The notes under the pieces: model-generated
The model's input: only the letters and a program-made list of their open reading frames with translations
Told to the model about the DNA's origin: nothing
Database searches by the model: none
Assembly (NCBI GenBank): GCA_002104895.1
Contig: MCFG01000308.1
Coordinates: 1-64,000 of the forward strand
Reading direction: 5' to 3'
DNA from: Anaeromyces robustus
Lineage: Eukaryota > Neocallimastigomycota > Neocallimastigomycetes > Neocallimastigales > Neocallimastigaceae
Length of the DNA: 64,000 nucleotides
Shown: positions 49,050-60,495 of the stretch, piece by piece
How positions within the stretch are numbered: the stretch's first letter is position 1
Layout: each line of letters starts with the position of its first letter
Position numbers and translations under genes: made by a program

Positions 49050-49152
49050 ACTTCTTATCTATGTATTGACCCTCGCTGGTAGGCATAGATGTAAGACCTG
49101 CATTCAGCTCTTCGGTTGATAAACTGAATGAACAGCAATACGGAAAAGAAGT
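49050..49152 (+). ncRNA. Leader RNA fold in the partner element, copy b
   Basis: Stems ACTTCTT / AAGAAGT and GTATTG / CAATAC enclose the conserved CCCTCGCTGGTAGG and GTTGATAAAC blocks; GTAGG now pairs with CCTGC (one G-U). The closing stem is entirely different from copy a although the core is kept. It lies about 240 nt upstream of the gag ATG. Confidence 0.65.
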
Positions 49153-49393
49153 ATTTAAAAATATTTAAAATTATATATCAATTAATTCAGAAGCTTATTT
49201 ATAATATTTAATTCAAAAAACTATAATTCTCTAAGCAAAATCAAAATTTATACTGCCTTATGAATTTCAATATCCTACTTGCAATCACAAGAATAATAAT
49301 CTTAGAAATAGAATTATTTATAGTAGCCATATTACTCAAAGCACTTCAAATAATAAAAAATTTTAACAATAAGAATAAAAATTAAGAAAAAAA

Positions 49394-51442
49394 ATGGAAG
49401 AAGAAAACTTCAATAATATCAATCCAACCTTTAAAGACGGATTTGCAGGAGACCGTCGTTACTTTAAAGGTTTTCTAGCAAAAATGGAACTTATCTTTAT
49501 GTTACAGCCCGAAAAGTTCGAAGAAGGTCCAATCAAGGTTGCTTATATTATATCCAGACTCTACGGTTCAGCCATGAACTGGGCCGCAACCTTGATAGAA
49601 AACAATGATCCTTGCCTCAACGACTACGACGCTTTCATATCCAAAATTAAAGCTACCTTTGGAAGCTATGATTCCACATTCATAGCAAACCAAAAACTTA
49701 AAACAATCAGGCAAAAACGTTTAGGAGACGTCGGAAGCTACATTATGGAATTCAACAAATACGCCGACGAATCATCCTGGAACGAGGAAGCTAAAATGGA
49801 TGCTTTCCTCACAGGCCTAAACGATCAAATAGCTACCCGGATATTAGAAATGTTTCCTGGCCCTCAATCTCTTTTTTCAATGCAAACTATTGCCTCAAGA
49901 ATCGATTGTCGACTTTCTACCCATCGACAATTCTTTAATCCTCAAAACCGTTCTAATAATAATAAAAGCAATAACCATAACAAACCTAATAAAGGCAAGA
50001 AACCCTTCTCTAACTCAAAACAATCTACTTTCAGATTTCGTGGACCTTTAAGTAACGAAGAAAAAGAAAGAAGAAGAAAAGAAAACCTTTGTGCTTATTG
50101 TGGATCGCCAAATCATTCCCTCGATAAATGTCCTGCGAAAAACAAAAATAAACCTTCTTCCAGTGCACACATAACCAACCCAAACAAAACTCTCAGACCA
50201 AGAATCTCCGATCAACCAAATATAAAACTTCCAATCTATGAATTTATTTTGAATGTCTCTAATGTCTCTACAAAAGCTAAAATATTACTTGATTCTGGCT
50301 CACAACTCAGTCTTATGGATATATACTTTGCCAAAGAAAATAATATTCCTTATACTACAGAAAGTAGTCTTCCTAAAATCTCAGGAATCGGAGGTAATCA
50401 ATCAATTCTTGGTGAAACTGACCCAATATCAATTAAATATAAAAATCACATTTGTAAAGTAAAATTTTATATACTCGACCTCCCTTCCTATTGTGCTATA
50501 TTAGGTACAGATTGGCTATCAATTCATAACCCCACTATAGATTTTGCTTCAAGAGAATTATCTTTTAAATCAAAACATTGTATCTCAAATTGTTTAGTAC
50601 TACCAAGTTCTTTTACTACTTATGTACCTCTCACTAAAGACAATACTAATGACAACAAAACCTCCAATGAAGAGAACGACAAAATCAACAGATCATTACC
50701 AGCAAAACTTATTCCATTCAAGGACGTTTTTAGCGAAATTTATGCAAAAGAATTACCTCCTCATAGAGAATATGACTGTGAAATAAATCTACTACCAAAT
50801 AAACAATTATTTTATGGTCCAATTTATCCATTAACTGAAAAGGAATCAATCACTCTCAAAGAATACATTGAAGAAAATTTGAAAAATGGCTTCATTAGAA
50901 AATCCAAATCTCATGGTGGTGCTCCCGTTTTCTTCGTACTCAAGAAAAATGGTGAATTAAGAATGGTTGTAGATTATCGACATTTAAACGATATCACTAT
51001 ACGCGACTCCTATCCATTACCACTAATTAACAATATGTTAGAAAGCTTAAGGAATGGAAAAGTATTTTCAAAACTCGACCTCCGTTCAGCATATAATTTA
51101 GTCAGAATTAAAGAAGGAGATGAATACAAAACCGCTTTCACATGCAAATATGGACATTTTGAATACTTAGTCATGCCTTTCGGATTAAAGAATGCTCCCG
51201 CGGTTTTTCAACATTTTATTAATGACATTTTGGAAGATACAATTGGAATTTTCACATTCTGCTATATAGATGATATAATTATATTCTCCCCTGATATGAA
51301 ATCACACTACGAACACCTTTCGGAAGTTCTTAACAGACTTAGAAATGCAGGATTATTTGCAAAACTAGAGAAATGCGAATTCTGTGTTCCTTATTTAGAC
51401 TTCCTTGGTCATAGAATCTCTGGTGACGGCATTTTCAAGTAA
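49394..51442 (+). CDS. Ty3/gypsy gag-protease-reverse transcriptase polyprotein (3' part of pol missing)
   Basis: Open for 682 residues from ATG 49394. Gag is about 1-200 (FKDGFAGDRRYFKGFLAKME), the CCHC knuckle C233-AYC-GSPNH-SLDK-C246 (RNA binding), the aspartic protease LLDSGSQLSLMD (catalytic D300) with ILGTDWL, then RT: VVDYRHLNDITIRDSYPLP, YGHFEYLVMPFGLKNAPAVF, catalytic YIDD at 624-627, and FLGHRISGDGIF near the end. RNase H and integrase are not present here; the reading stops at sequence that belongs to another context (51443 on). Gag is close to the gag-protease-only elements, and leader RNA, LTR module and primer logic are shared, so this lineage is the likely source of RT for them. 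Fossil in this copy, broken at its 3' end. Confidence 0.88.
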   Translation: MEEENFNNINPTFKDGFAGDRRYFKGFLAKMELIFMLQPEKFEEGPIKVAYIISRLYGSAMNWAATLIENNDPCLNDYDAFISKIKATFGSYDSTFIANQKLKTIRQKRLGDVGSYIMEFNKYADESSWNEEAKMDAFLTGLNDQIATRILEMFPGPQSLFSMQTIASRIDCRLSTHRQFFNPQNRSNNNKSNNHNKPNKGKKPFSNSKQSTFRFRGPLSNEEKERRRKENLCAYCGSPNHSLDKCPAKNKNKPSSSAHITNPNKTLRPRISDQPNIKLPIYEFILNVSNVSTKAKILLDSGSQLSLMDIYFAKENNIPYTTESSLPKISGIGGNQSILGETDPISIKYKNHICKVKFYILDLPSYCAILGTDWLSIHNPTIDFASRELSFKSKHCISNCLVLPSSFTTYVPLTKDNTNDNKTSNEENDKINRSLPAKLIPFKDVFSEIYAKELPPHREYDCEINLLPNKQLFYGPIYPLTEKESITLKEYIEENLKNGFIRKSKSHGGAPVFFVLKKNGELRMVVDYRHLNDITIRDSYPLPLINNMLESLRNGKVFSKLDLRSAYNLVRIKEGDEYKTAFTCKYGHFEYLVMPFGLKNAPAVFQHFINDILEDTIGIFTFCYIDDIIIFSPDMKSHYEHLSEVLNRLRNAGLFAKLEKCEFCVPYLDFLGHRISGDGIFK

Positions 51443-51592
51443 AAAAATCAATAATAATAATATATATATATATTAAATTTTTATTTTATAAATATTTTAT
51501 TTATGAATTTTTAATTAAAATTTACTATTTTAAAATTTATTAATTATAATTATATTTTAAATTATATAAACATTAATTAATTTTTGTATTAG
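51443..51592 (+). other. Probable host intron (3' part), AT-rich
   Basis: A run of AT-rich sequence ending TTTTTGTATTAG at 51592, a plausible splice acceptor directly before a clear coding frame. A GTAAAA at 51439 could serve as donor but lies in gypsy sequence and would not join the frames in phase, so the true donor was probably lost with the upstream exon. Confidence 0.45.
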
Positions 51593-52180
51593 GCTGATTT
51601 AATTGAAATATTAAATAGTGATTACAAGGTTAATGAAAATTTAAATCCAAAAGAACAAGAATATGATGAAAAATTGTTTAATACAATGAAAAAATTTTAT
51701 ACAACATGTAAAAACGTTAATAGCAAAACATATAATGGAGATGAAATTTTAATTAATTTCATCAATAAATTTAATATTACTAAAACATTAAACCAACATA
51801 ATGGATTAACTACATTAATAGCAGAACTTCATAATAATGGTATTAATACATTTTTTACGCTTACGCCGGATAATAATCCTGATTTTTCATATGATATTCC
51901 ATTTATTAATCAAAGTTATGACAATCCAAGTTTAGGAGATGCACTTCTTGAAGATGAATTTTCAAAAGAAGGACTTTCATTAAAAGGAGGATTTAGAAAT
52001 GAAAATGAATACAATGAATATCTTCAGGATCAAGAAAGAATAGTTGATAACTTTAAAAGTTATATTAGAAAAGTATTACAAACAATTTATGGATCAAATG
52101 AAATTGAAAATAGAATTGATAAAATGATTGAATCTATTTTGATAATTAAAAAAATATTATATCGATCTTTAATAGAGTAA
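51593..52180 (+). pseudogene. M13 (neprilysin-type) metallopeptidase, fragment of the N-terminal domain
   Basis: 195 residues from the splice acceptor to TAA 52178-52180. NTMKKFYTTCKNVNSKTYNG matches the K-x-FY-x-x-C start motif of M13 ectopeptidases; the family's L-x-x-LH-x-x-G pattern appears as LTTLIAELHNNGINTFF, and TLTPDNNPDFS, INQSYDNPSL and FKSYIRKVLQTIYG follow in the family order. The catalytic HExxH and ExxxD motifs lie in the C-terminal part, which is absent: full proteins are about 650-750 residues. The usual 'GL-x-LP' block after Q is altered. This is the only host gene I recognise; it seems to be a broken piece stranded by the gypsy insertion. Signal anchor and upstream exon are not visible. 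Confidence 0.6.
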
Positions 52181-53819
52181 TTAATATTTATAATAATTAT
52201 AATAATAATTAATAATTATAATAAAAGTATTAATAATGTCAGAATAATATTTATTGTGTTTATCATAACATAATTAACTTATATTATTTATATAAATAAA
52301 TAACCCCTTAATATTATTGTATTAACCAATAGAAATAATATTTAATCTTTTATTAAATATAAATAGGAAATAAATTCTCTATTTATTCTTTTGATTAAGA
52401 AAGATAATATGTAGTAAATTATTATAAAACATAATAAAGTATCTTAACATAAAATAATAAATATTTATATATTAATTTTGAAAGATTAAGAGTCTCAACT
52501 CACTATAATTATAATTTAAGTATTAAATTATAAATATTATAAATGATAATTTTTTATAAATAAATATAAACTAACTCATATATATATATATACATATAAA
52601 TGTTTAACTGAAGAACTAATTAATCAAAATCATTCAAAATAAAAATATTAATTACATAATAAAGTATATAAGAATGTAAAAATTTTTGAAATTATATTTT
52701 TGTTTGAGCTGAATCTTGTCAACCAAACATTTATATCTAAGCTGAAATTATGTCAGCCAAAAATTTTTTTGAACTGAAATTATGTCAGTCATATCATTTT
52801 TAAGATTAAGTCAGCCACATTTATTTGAGCTGAATTATATTCTTTAAGATTAAGTCAGCCACATTTATTTGAGCTGAATTATATTCTTTAAGATTAAGTT
52901 AGCCACATTTATTTGAACTGAATTATATTCCATTAAAATTATAATATTAATAATACTTTATTTTCTAAATGATATTTTATTTTTACTTGAGCTGTTTATA
53001 AAAATTATGTCAGCCAAGTATAAATAATTAGAAATAAATTAACCAATAGAGTAATTAATATAAATAATACTAATAAAATAATAATATTAATTAAACAATA
53101 TTATATGTACATGAAATATTAAAATTAAATTATAATCAAAATATTTGTATAAATTTTCATATAAAATTAAATTTAAAATAATATAAATATATATGAAATA
53201 AATTCACTAACAAACCAATCAAAAAAAAAAAAATTTTTTTAAATTAAGTAATATCTAAAATTAAATCTATTAATTAAATTAAAATATAATTAAATATAAT
53301 TAAATATAATTAAACATAATTAACAAAATTAAAAAATAAAATAAACTAAAAATAATATAATGACCAATCAAATATAATTAATAAAGGTAAATACAATAAA
53401 AAAATATAAAAAAAAAAAATAAAAAACCAATCAAAATTTTGATGTTAGATAATATCTAAAGAATAATAATAACTACAATAATAAAATAAATAAAGATTTA
53501 TTTATATTAAACATAAATTAATAACAATAATAAGATAAATAAAAATTTATTTATATTAAATTAAAACATAATTTAACAACAATAGCAAATAATATCAATA
53601 TAACTCCCCTGAATCAGAAATGTGACATAAACAATCTATAAATAATACCCTATAAAATAAAAAGGGGATAACTAAAATATTTATACTATGTATGAATAAT
53701 AGTTGTAAATAATGTTATTACATAATTTTTTTCTTATAAATACAGTTTTTTTTTCTCTATTTTCACTGTAAAAAACAACTACAATAATTAAATATTGAAA
53801 ATATATTAAACAAAATAAA
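52181..53819. other. AT-rich region with a tandem-repeat tract; probable copia 5' LTR/leader
   Basis: No genes. Contains the repeats at 52707-53018 and, near the right end, CTTATAAATACAG (about 53735), a TATA-like box about 85 bp before the copia gag start, so part of it may be a copia LTR. LTR ends not found. Confidence 0.45.
52707..53018. repeat. GAGCTGAA..GTCAGCC tandem minisatellite
   Basis: Six to seven units built from GAGCTGAA(T/A)TTAT and (A/G)TTATGTCAGCCA or GATTAAGTCAGCCACATTTA. The three central units (about 52802-52925) are nearly identical with a period of about 50 bp. AGCTGA and TCAGC make partial inverted repeats within each unit. Confidence 0.8.
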
Positions 53820-55350
53820 ATGCCAAGGCCGAGAAATCAAAATCACACCATAAATATTGAAGAAGATAATAGTACGAAAGGTATTACATTCAACTATTCA
53901 GAAAGCTTCAATAGAATAGTCGAATTATCTACCGGAAATTATACTGAATGGAGAACAAACATAATGTACCTATTATGTATTAATAATTTAAACAGATATG
54001 TAACAGAAGAAAAGGTAGTAAAATTAAGAAAAAGGGACATAAAAGAAAATTTAAATCAATACACTCAAGACAAATTTGATGAATCTTTAGTCTATGAAAA
54101 ATCTACCTCCGAAGATGATATAAAAAATGATATTTTAGTAAAATGGATAATAACTAACAGTCTAGGTGAAAAAACAAAAGGTATAATTCAAAGTCAATAA
54201 AACAGCTTACCAAATCTGGAAATTACTAAATAAATCATTCACTCGTAGTTCAGAACACAAAAAAGCAGATTTAAAAGACAAAATTGACAATATGAGATTT
54301 AATATTGAAGAAGATATCCATATTTTCATTGCCACACTACAAAACTTGATTGACGAATTGGAAAATATAGATGGAGACATTCCTGATAACATAAAAGCAG
54401 GAACACCAAATAGAGCCCTTCCAGAAAACCTAAGGTTTATAAATGTTTTTCAATTTAAAGATAACTGGGAAAAATGTAAAGACTATGTAAAAAATGTCAT
54501 TCCGGATATAATATTCTCAAATATAAAAGAAACCACTAATCCGAGGAAACTACTAAATGAAGCATTAAGTGTCGAATCCAACAAATTTAATACAAAGAGA
54601 AAAACAACTCAGCAAACAAAAGGAAAGAGAAAAAATGGAAGATGCCATATATGTCACAAGTATGGCCACTATTCCTCAGACTGCTGGTATAACAAAAGAA
54701 ATAATAAAACGAAGTCAAGCCAAACTAGAAAGTATAAATCTACTAAGAAGAATAAACCTCCACATAACTGGTCTAAACATATTCAAAACAAATATAGGAA
54801 TAATTCATTTAAAAACAAAAAGGACAGTAATATTTATGCTAATGCTTTCGTAAAAGACTACAATACTGAATCTGATTTAGAAGTAAATTGTATAAATACA
54901 AAGACCAATCCTTCAAACACACAAGACCCAGAAACTAATAAAGTATCATGCTGGATTCTAGACTCAGAAGCCTCCATCCATACTACTTACATGTTAAGCT
55001 TACTCGTAAATATTAAACCATGTAATGAATCAATTACTTTAGCCAATGGAACTACAGTAAAATCAACTTATATTGGAGAATTTATAGGCTATATAAATAA
55101 CCATAAAATAAAATTAAATAGCGTTTATTACACACCAAAAATCAATAAAAATCTAATTTCAATAAGTTTACTCTTAAAACAGAATTTTAAAATAATTTTC
55201 AACAATAATAATAATAACCTTATTGCTACAATAATAAATCAACATGGAACCAAGATTACAAACATTAAAGTTGATAAATCAAATACATATAAATTATGGA
55301 TAACAAAAAATATAATAAATTATCATTCCAACAACAATAATTTTCAGAAC
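53820..55350 (+). mobile_element. Copia gag and protease region, third copia lineage; broken
   Basis: From ATG 53820: a gag start MPRPRNQNHTINIEEDNSTK with the N-Y-x-EWR motif (GNYTEWRTNIMYLL) of copia gag. Further frames (54292-55350) continue gag, then a CCHC knuckle CHICHKYGHYSSDC (about 54645-54686), a Lys/Asn-rich stretch and a copia-type protease region (CWILDSEASIHTT, about 54950) with NLISISLLLKQNFKI. It is broken and stops at the A LTR at 55351. It differs from the copia copies at 1003 and 32122. Confidence 0.75.
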
Positions 55351-56053
55351 TGTAACGGAACGGTAGTTCCAATATTACAATTGACACCAATATTGAAAAC
55401 GTACACGAAAAGAAAATAAAATAAAAGAAAGTTAATTATACTTTGTAATATCGGAACACCTTTCCTTTGTTAACCCGGAAGGTCGGCGTCGATATATATT
55501 AGTATAATTTTAATTTATTTTTTATTTAAAATTTGTTTTATTAGAATATAGTTTTATTAATTATTAAAAATTAATAATAACTAATCTTTGTAGTATTTCA
55601 AACTACTTATGAATTAATTATTACTAATATATATAAAGTTATAAAAGAATAAAAGCACAAAGAAAAATATTTTAACTAAAAGTTTTACACCTATTTATAC
55701 TTTTTGCGGAAAAATAGTTTTAAAAATAAAAGTTCATAAAAAATAATAAAAATTACTAGAAACTAAGATATTTTGTTATAAAATGAATCTCATAGAAAAA
55801 TAAAGAAATATTATATAATTTTTTCTTAAAGTTTCTAATTCTATTCCATGTAATTCTATAAAGAAATACAGAAATAAAATACAGAAACAAATACAGAATA
55901 AAATACAGAAATTTATAATAAATAAATTTAAAATAAAATTTTTATAAAATTTGGAACAAGGTGTGAGTCGAACCCAGAGTGTTCGCCCAGATGGTCATAG
56001 TTACTAACCACTAGACCATGGTTACTATTTTACTAATTGATAGATTCGTTACA
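55351..56053 (-). repeat. Family-A LTR, 3' LTR (subfamily A1)
   Basis: 703 bp, TGTAACGGAACGG to GATTCGTTACA, followed inside by the conserved polypurine end (complement of 56054-56090). Carries the tRNA-like module, TATAAATA and GTGCTTTTAT on the - strand. Confidence 0.9.
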
Positions 56054-56429
56054 TGGTCCTCCTTCAGGATTCGGATACCAGACGAATCTTAAAACTAGGC
56101 TAAACTATACTAAGAAAAATTTTAACTAAATTTTTAAACTATACTAAAACTATACTATATAGGTGTAAAAATAATATAATTTGATATTAATAAAAATACA
56201 TGAATATTAATTAAAATACATGAATATTAATAAAGTTTACATGATATTAATAATAATAATAAGCTAAACTAAGCTAAACTAAACTAAGATTTAAACTAAT
56301 AATAATACTAAGTTTGATATTAATAAAAATATTGATAGAATAAGATTAATAGTTGAGATTCATTATTTAAGTTTTCTTTTTCATTTTGATTTATTTTTTA
56401 ACAAAATAACAGGGTAAATTTTCAGGGGG

Positions 56430-58226
56430 TTAATCTTCATAAGGGAGGTATGCATCAAGTTTAAATTCTTTAAATTTGTTGTTTTGTTTTCTTTTGTATT
56501 TAATTGATTTTGAATAAAAATTTGAATTTGATTTATTCTTATTATTCACACTCTCCTTCGAAAAGATTGGATTATTGGGTTTTGAAAAATTAATATTTTG
56601 AATAGGTTGATTTGAAGAATTTGATTTTGAGCAAGAATTAGGATTGCCAGAGGAAACAGATTGATTACCAGATTTCAGATTATTACAAGAATTATTATTA
56701 AAAGAATCGTTACTAAGATTAACAGAGTTACAAGGAGAATTACTAGAGTTAACAGGATTACAAGAATTTGTACTAAGATTAACAGGATTATTACAAGAAT
56801 TTTTTCTAGGAAGTACACAAGAGTTAGAAACATAAGTTGGTTTATTATTATTTTTCAAAGGTTGTGAATTAATTGATTTTGTACGTTCAGAGTGGAAACA
56901 AGAAGTATTACAGAAAGATTTATTGCCAGAGTGATTATCAAGATTATTATTATTTTTAGAATGAGGTTTACAAGATTTATCAGATTTTGTATTTTGAGAA
57001 TTCGTCACGAATAAATTTGGGAGTATTAAACAATTTGAAAGACAGTAATTTGAATTGAAAGTTATTTCTTTAGTTGTAAAATTGATAGTGGGATTGTGAG
57101 TTACGAGCCAATCTATTCCAAGAATACCACAATACGAAGGTAGATCCACAATATAGAATTCTGTTTTACAAAGGTGATTTTTATATTTCAACGAGATGGG
57201 AAACGTTTTACCAAAAATTGTTTGATTTCCGGCTACTCCAGAAACGGCAGGAAAAGTAGAATCAGAATCAAAAGGAATATTATTTTCTTTAGCAAAGTGT
57301 ATATCCATAAGATTTAATTGAGAACCTGAATCGATGAGTAGTTTAGCATTGCAAGAAGAGTTTAAAGTTTGTAGATTGAATTCGGCAACTGGAGCATTCA
57401 AAGATGGATCATCAGAAAGTCTAGGTCTTGATTTTGGTTTAGATCCTGGATTAGAAATAAAAGCATTGCTGGAAGAGGGTTTATTGTCATCTTCATTCAC
57501 TTTATTCTTTAAAGGGCAATAATTAACTTGGTGATTTTTCAATCCACAGTAGAAACAAAGATGTTCTTTTCTTCTTCTTTCTTTTTCATCACGAGTTATT
57601 GTTTCATTAGATTTATTCGAAGCAAATTGAAAAGAGTTAGTATGACGACCAAAAGAATGATTACTTGAATTATTTGATTTAAAATATTGATTATGCGTAG
57701 AAAGTCTTAAATCTATACGAGAAGCTATGGTTTGAAGTGAGAATAAGGATTGTGGTCCAGGAAACATTTCTAAGATTCTGGTTGCAATATTGTCGTTTAA
57801 TCCTGCGAGAAAAGCATCCATTTTAGCAGCTTCATTCCAAGAAGAGTCATCTGCATATTTATTAAACTCCAGGATATAGCTTCTTACATCTCCAAGACGT
57901 TTCTGTTTAATGGTTCTGAGCTTTTGGTTTGCTATGAAGGTTGAATCATAATTTCCAAAGGTAGCTTTAAACTTGGATATAAACGCTTCATAGTCATCTA
58001 AACATGGGTCCACATTTTCAATTAAAGTTGCGGCCCAATTCATTGCAGAACCGTAAAGTCTGGAAATGATGTATGCAACCTTAACTGGATCTTCAGAAAA
58101 TTTTTCTGGTTGCAACATAAAGACAAGGTTCATTTTTGCAAGGAAGCCTTTAAAGAAACGACGGTCTCCAGCGAATCCATCTTTGTACGTAACATTTAAA
58201 TTGAAAAAATTATCTTCGTTTATCAT
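56430..58226 (-). CDS. Gag-protease polyprotein, copy 3
   Basis: 598 residues from ATG 58226 (MINEDNFFNLNV). Gag domain, CCHC knuckle (CFYCGLKNHQVNYC), aspartic protease (LLIDSGSQLNLMD) and a Ser/Asn/Cys tail. The tail has more repeat units than the copy at 26085 (KNSCNNPVNLSTNSCNPVN and SSNSPCNSVN): the coding repeat varies in number. The ORF closes at AYLPYED, slightly before the end seen in the other copy. It is predicted to act as particle protein and protease, packaging its own RNA through the leader and borrowing RT from a relative. Confidence 0.85.
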   Translation of the reverse strand: MINEDNFFNLNVTYKDGFAGDRRFFKGFLAKMNLVFMLQPEKFSEDPVKVAYIISRLYGSAMNWAATLIENVDPCLDDYEAFISKFKATFGNYDSTFIANQKLRTIKQKRLGDVRSYILEFNKYADDSSWNEAAKMDAFLAGLNDNIATRILEMFPGPQSLFSLQTIASRIDLRLSTHNQYFKSNNSSNHSFGRHTNSFQFASNKSNETITRDEKERRRKEHLCFYCGLKNHQVNYCPLKNKVNEDDNKPSSSNAFISNPGSKPKSRPRLSDDPSLNAPVAEFNLQTLNSSCNAKLLIDSGSQLNLMDIHFAKENNIPFDSDSTFPAVSGVAGNQTIFGKTFPISLKYKNHLCKTEFYIVDLPSYCGILGIDWLVTHNPTINFTTKEITFNSNYCLSNCLILPNLFVTNSQNTKSDKSCKPHSKNNNNLDNHSGNKSFCNTSCFHSERTKSINSQPLKNNNKPTYVSNSCVLPRKNSCNNPVNLSTNSCNPVNSSNSPCNSVNLSNDSFNNNSCNNLKSGNQSVSSGNPNSCSKSNSSNQPIQNINFSKPNNPIFSKESVNNKNKSNSNFYSKSIKYKRKQNNKFKEFKLDAYLPYED

Positions 58227-58747
58227 TGTTGTTTTATTTTTGGTTTTAACTAAGAATTCAAATTGTTTATTAAGGTAAATTTAGATTTTAATTTCGCTTT
58301 TTATGCCTTACAACTTAAAAATAAACCGGCAAAAGCTACTAACTAGAGGTATATACTAGACCTCGAAATAAAATATTAAAACTATATAATTAAAGTCGCT
58401 TCACCTTCACGACCAACCTCCAGCCTTCGGTGACTGAAGTTCCTTATTTGCCAGAACTTACGAAGATATTGAACTTGAACGTCCGATATTGCAGTGCTTT
58501 TTATCGCACAACAATTCCTTCCCCCAAGAAAGCGTGCTTTTCACACTACCCACTTTTATCAATACCTAAGTAACTAATTGACTATAGTTTCTTAACCTAC
58601 TAGAAACTAGTTACTTACGCCAAACACTCTGTATATGAGCTCTAAACGCTCCTAGTATATTTTACAAATAATTTACCTTAAGAGTTTAATAGATATTTAA
58701 TTACACAGAAGTTTACAAAGATGTTTTTCTTTTAATAATTTTTTCTA

Positions 58748-58836
58748 TTTCACACTGCTGTTCTTTCAGTTTATCAACTTACTCGAGCTGAATGTAGGAC
58801 TTACGTCTGAGCCTACCAGCGAGGGCCAATGTGAAA
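58748..58836 (-). ncRNA. Conserved leader RNA fold, copy 3
   Basis: Same fold and outer stem as 13706-13794, about 520 nt upstream of the gag ATG. The second fold (GAGGT / ACCTC) lies near 58340-58365. Confidence 0.65.
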
Positions 58837-58928
58837 CTCGAAATTTAATTATAAAAAGAAAAGAAAGACAATATAAAATAAGGATCCTCAGAATGATTCT
58901 CCTTATTAAAAATTTTATTAAATTTATA

Positions 58929-58964
<36 letters not shown>

Positions 58965-59789
58965 ACTAGAAAAAATTTTTTTGAAAAATAATTTAATTTA
59001 TCTATTCTATAATTTATTCATTCACTTAATTTTTTATAATAATTTATTTAATTTATTAATATTTATTCACTTAATTTAATTTATTTAATTTTTTAATTTA
59101 ATTTTATTAATTTTCCGAAAATATTACTGGCAAGGTAGTACAAAATCTTTTTTCAAATGCTATGGGGTACACTATTTTTATCTTTGGGTAGTACAAGGAA
59201 ATTTTTCAAAATGTTACACAAGGAAAATTTTTTAACTATTCTAGGGTGGTACAAAATTTCCAATAACTAAGGTTTCTAAGTAGTTCAAAGGCAATTCAAA
59301 GTAAAGTAGCTAAGACTAAGGAGAGAAATTAGGCGGTAGTTCTAAGAACTTGGTTAAACTAAGGACGGATGGAATCTGGGTGCTTTATTTTTTTTTTACT
59401 TTATCAGGAAAAATTTTTATTCGAGAAGGATACTTGATAGGATGGATACTAGAATTATTCAAGAAAAGTAGACAAAGGTAAACAAGAACTAAGACAAGAC
59501 TAAGACAAGACTAAAAACTAAGGATTATACAAGGTAGATAACTGGGAATCAAAGACTAGGATAGAAATTTTCAAGAGATTAGAACTAAGAGATTATTACT
59601 AGAAAAGGTAGTATCCAGAGACTAAGAAAAGTAGTATTCTAAGATTAAAACTAAAGGAAGTAGTATCCAAAGGTAGACCTAAAAGGCGGTAGAATCCAAG
59701 AAAAGGTAGAAACTAAAAATTGGTAGCAGATTCCAAAATTTTCGACACTAAGGTTCTAGGCGATGTTTCTTTTTGTTGGGTGCTTTTAT

Positions 59790-60495
59790 TGTAACGGATC
59801 GGTAGTTCCAATATTACAATTGATACCGATATTGAAAACGTACACGAAAAGAAAATAAAATAAAAGAAAGTTAATTATACTTTGTAATATCGGAACACCT
59901 TTCCTTTGTTAACCCGGAAGGTCGGCGTCGATATATATTAGTATAATTTTAATTTATTTTTTTTATTTAAAATTTGTTTTATTAGAATATAGTTTTATTA
60001 ATTATTAAAAATTAATAATAACTAATCTTTGTAGTATTTCGAACTACTTATGAATTAATTATTACTAATATATATAAAAGTTATTAAAAGAATAAAAGCA
60101 CAAAGAAAAATATTTTAACTAAAGATTTTACACCTATTTATACTTTTTGCGGAAAATAGTTTTAAAAATAAAAGTTCATAAAAAATAATAAAAATTGCTA
60201 GAAACTAAGATATTTTATTATAAAATGAATCTCATAGAAAAATAAAGAAATATTATATAATTTTTTCTTAAAGTTTCTAATTTTATTCCATGTAATTCTA
60301 TAAAGAAATACAGAAATAAAATACAGAAACAAATACAGAATAAAATACAGAAATTTATAATAAATAAATTTAAAATAAAATTTTTATAAAATTTGGAACA
60401 AGGTGTGAGTCGAACCCAGAGTGTTCGCCCAGATGGTCATAGTTACTAACCACTAGACCATGGTTACTATTTTACTAATTGAGGGATTCGTTACA
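59790..60495 (-). repeat. Family-A LTR, 5' LTR (subfamily A1)
   Basis: 706 bp. The adjoining internal bases (59789-59780, ATAAAAGCAC on the - strand) complement GTGCTTTTAT in the LTR. Confidence 0.9.

Larger units (their letters stand above)
47883..49393 (+). other. Leader of the gag-protease-RT element
   Basis: 1.5 kb without ORFs. It contains an A run (48269-48302), the leader RNA fold twice (48457-48543 and 49050-49152) and the second fold (48868-48935). Segments such as GAGCTCATATACAGAGT and CAGTCACCGAAGGCTG are conserved with family-A leaders. Confidence 0.7.
55351..60495 (-). mobile_element. Family-A gag-protease retroelement with both LTRs, copy 3
   Basis: 5145 bp: 5' LTR 60495-59790, leader with both RNA folds, gag-protease ORF 58226-56430, polypurine end and 3' LTR 56053-55351. 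Same plan as 25051-30200, without RT or integrase. Both LTRs are of subfamily A1 (CGACGCC). Flanks CAGAAC and TTATG do not match. It looks whole or nearly so for a gag-protease element and is recent by LTR similarity. Confidence 0.88.

Noticed and set aside
51439-51592. A gypsy-M13 fusion protein through splicing at GTAAAA
   Set aside because: The possible donor would not keep the M13 frame and the sequence upstream is RT, so a designed fusion is not supported.
60479-60495. A gene start at 60479 reading into the gag tail
   Set aside because: The start lies in the end of an opposite-strand LTR; the frame is a chance extension of the truncated gag tail.
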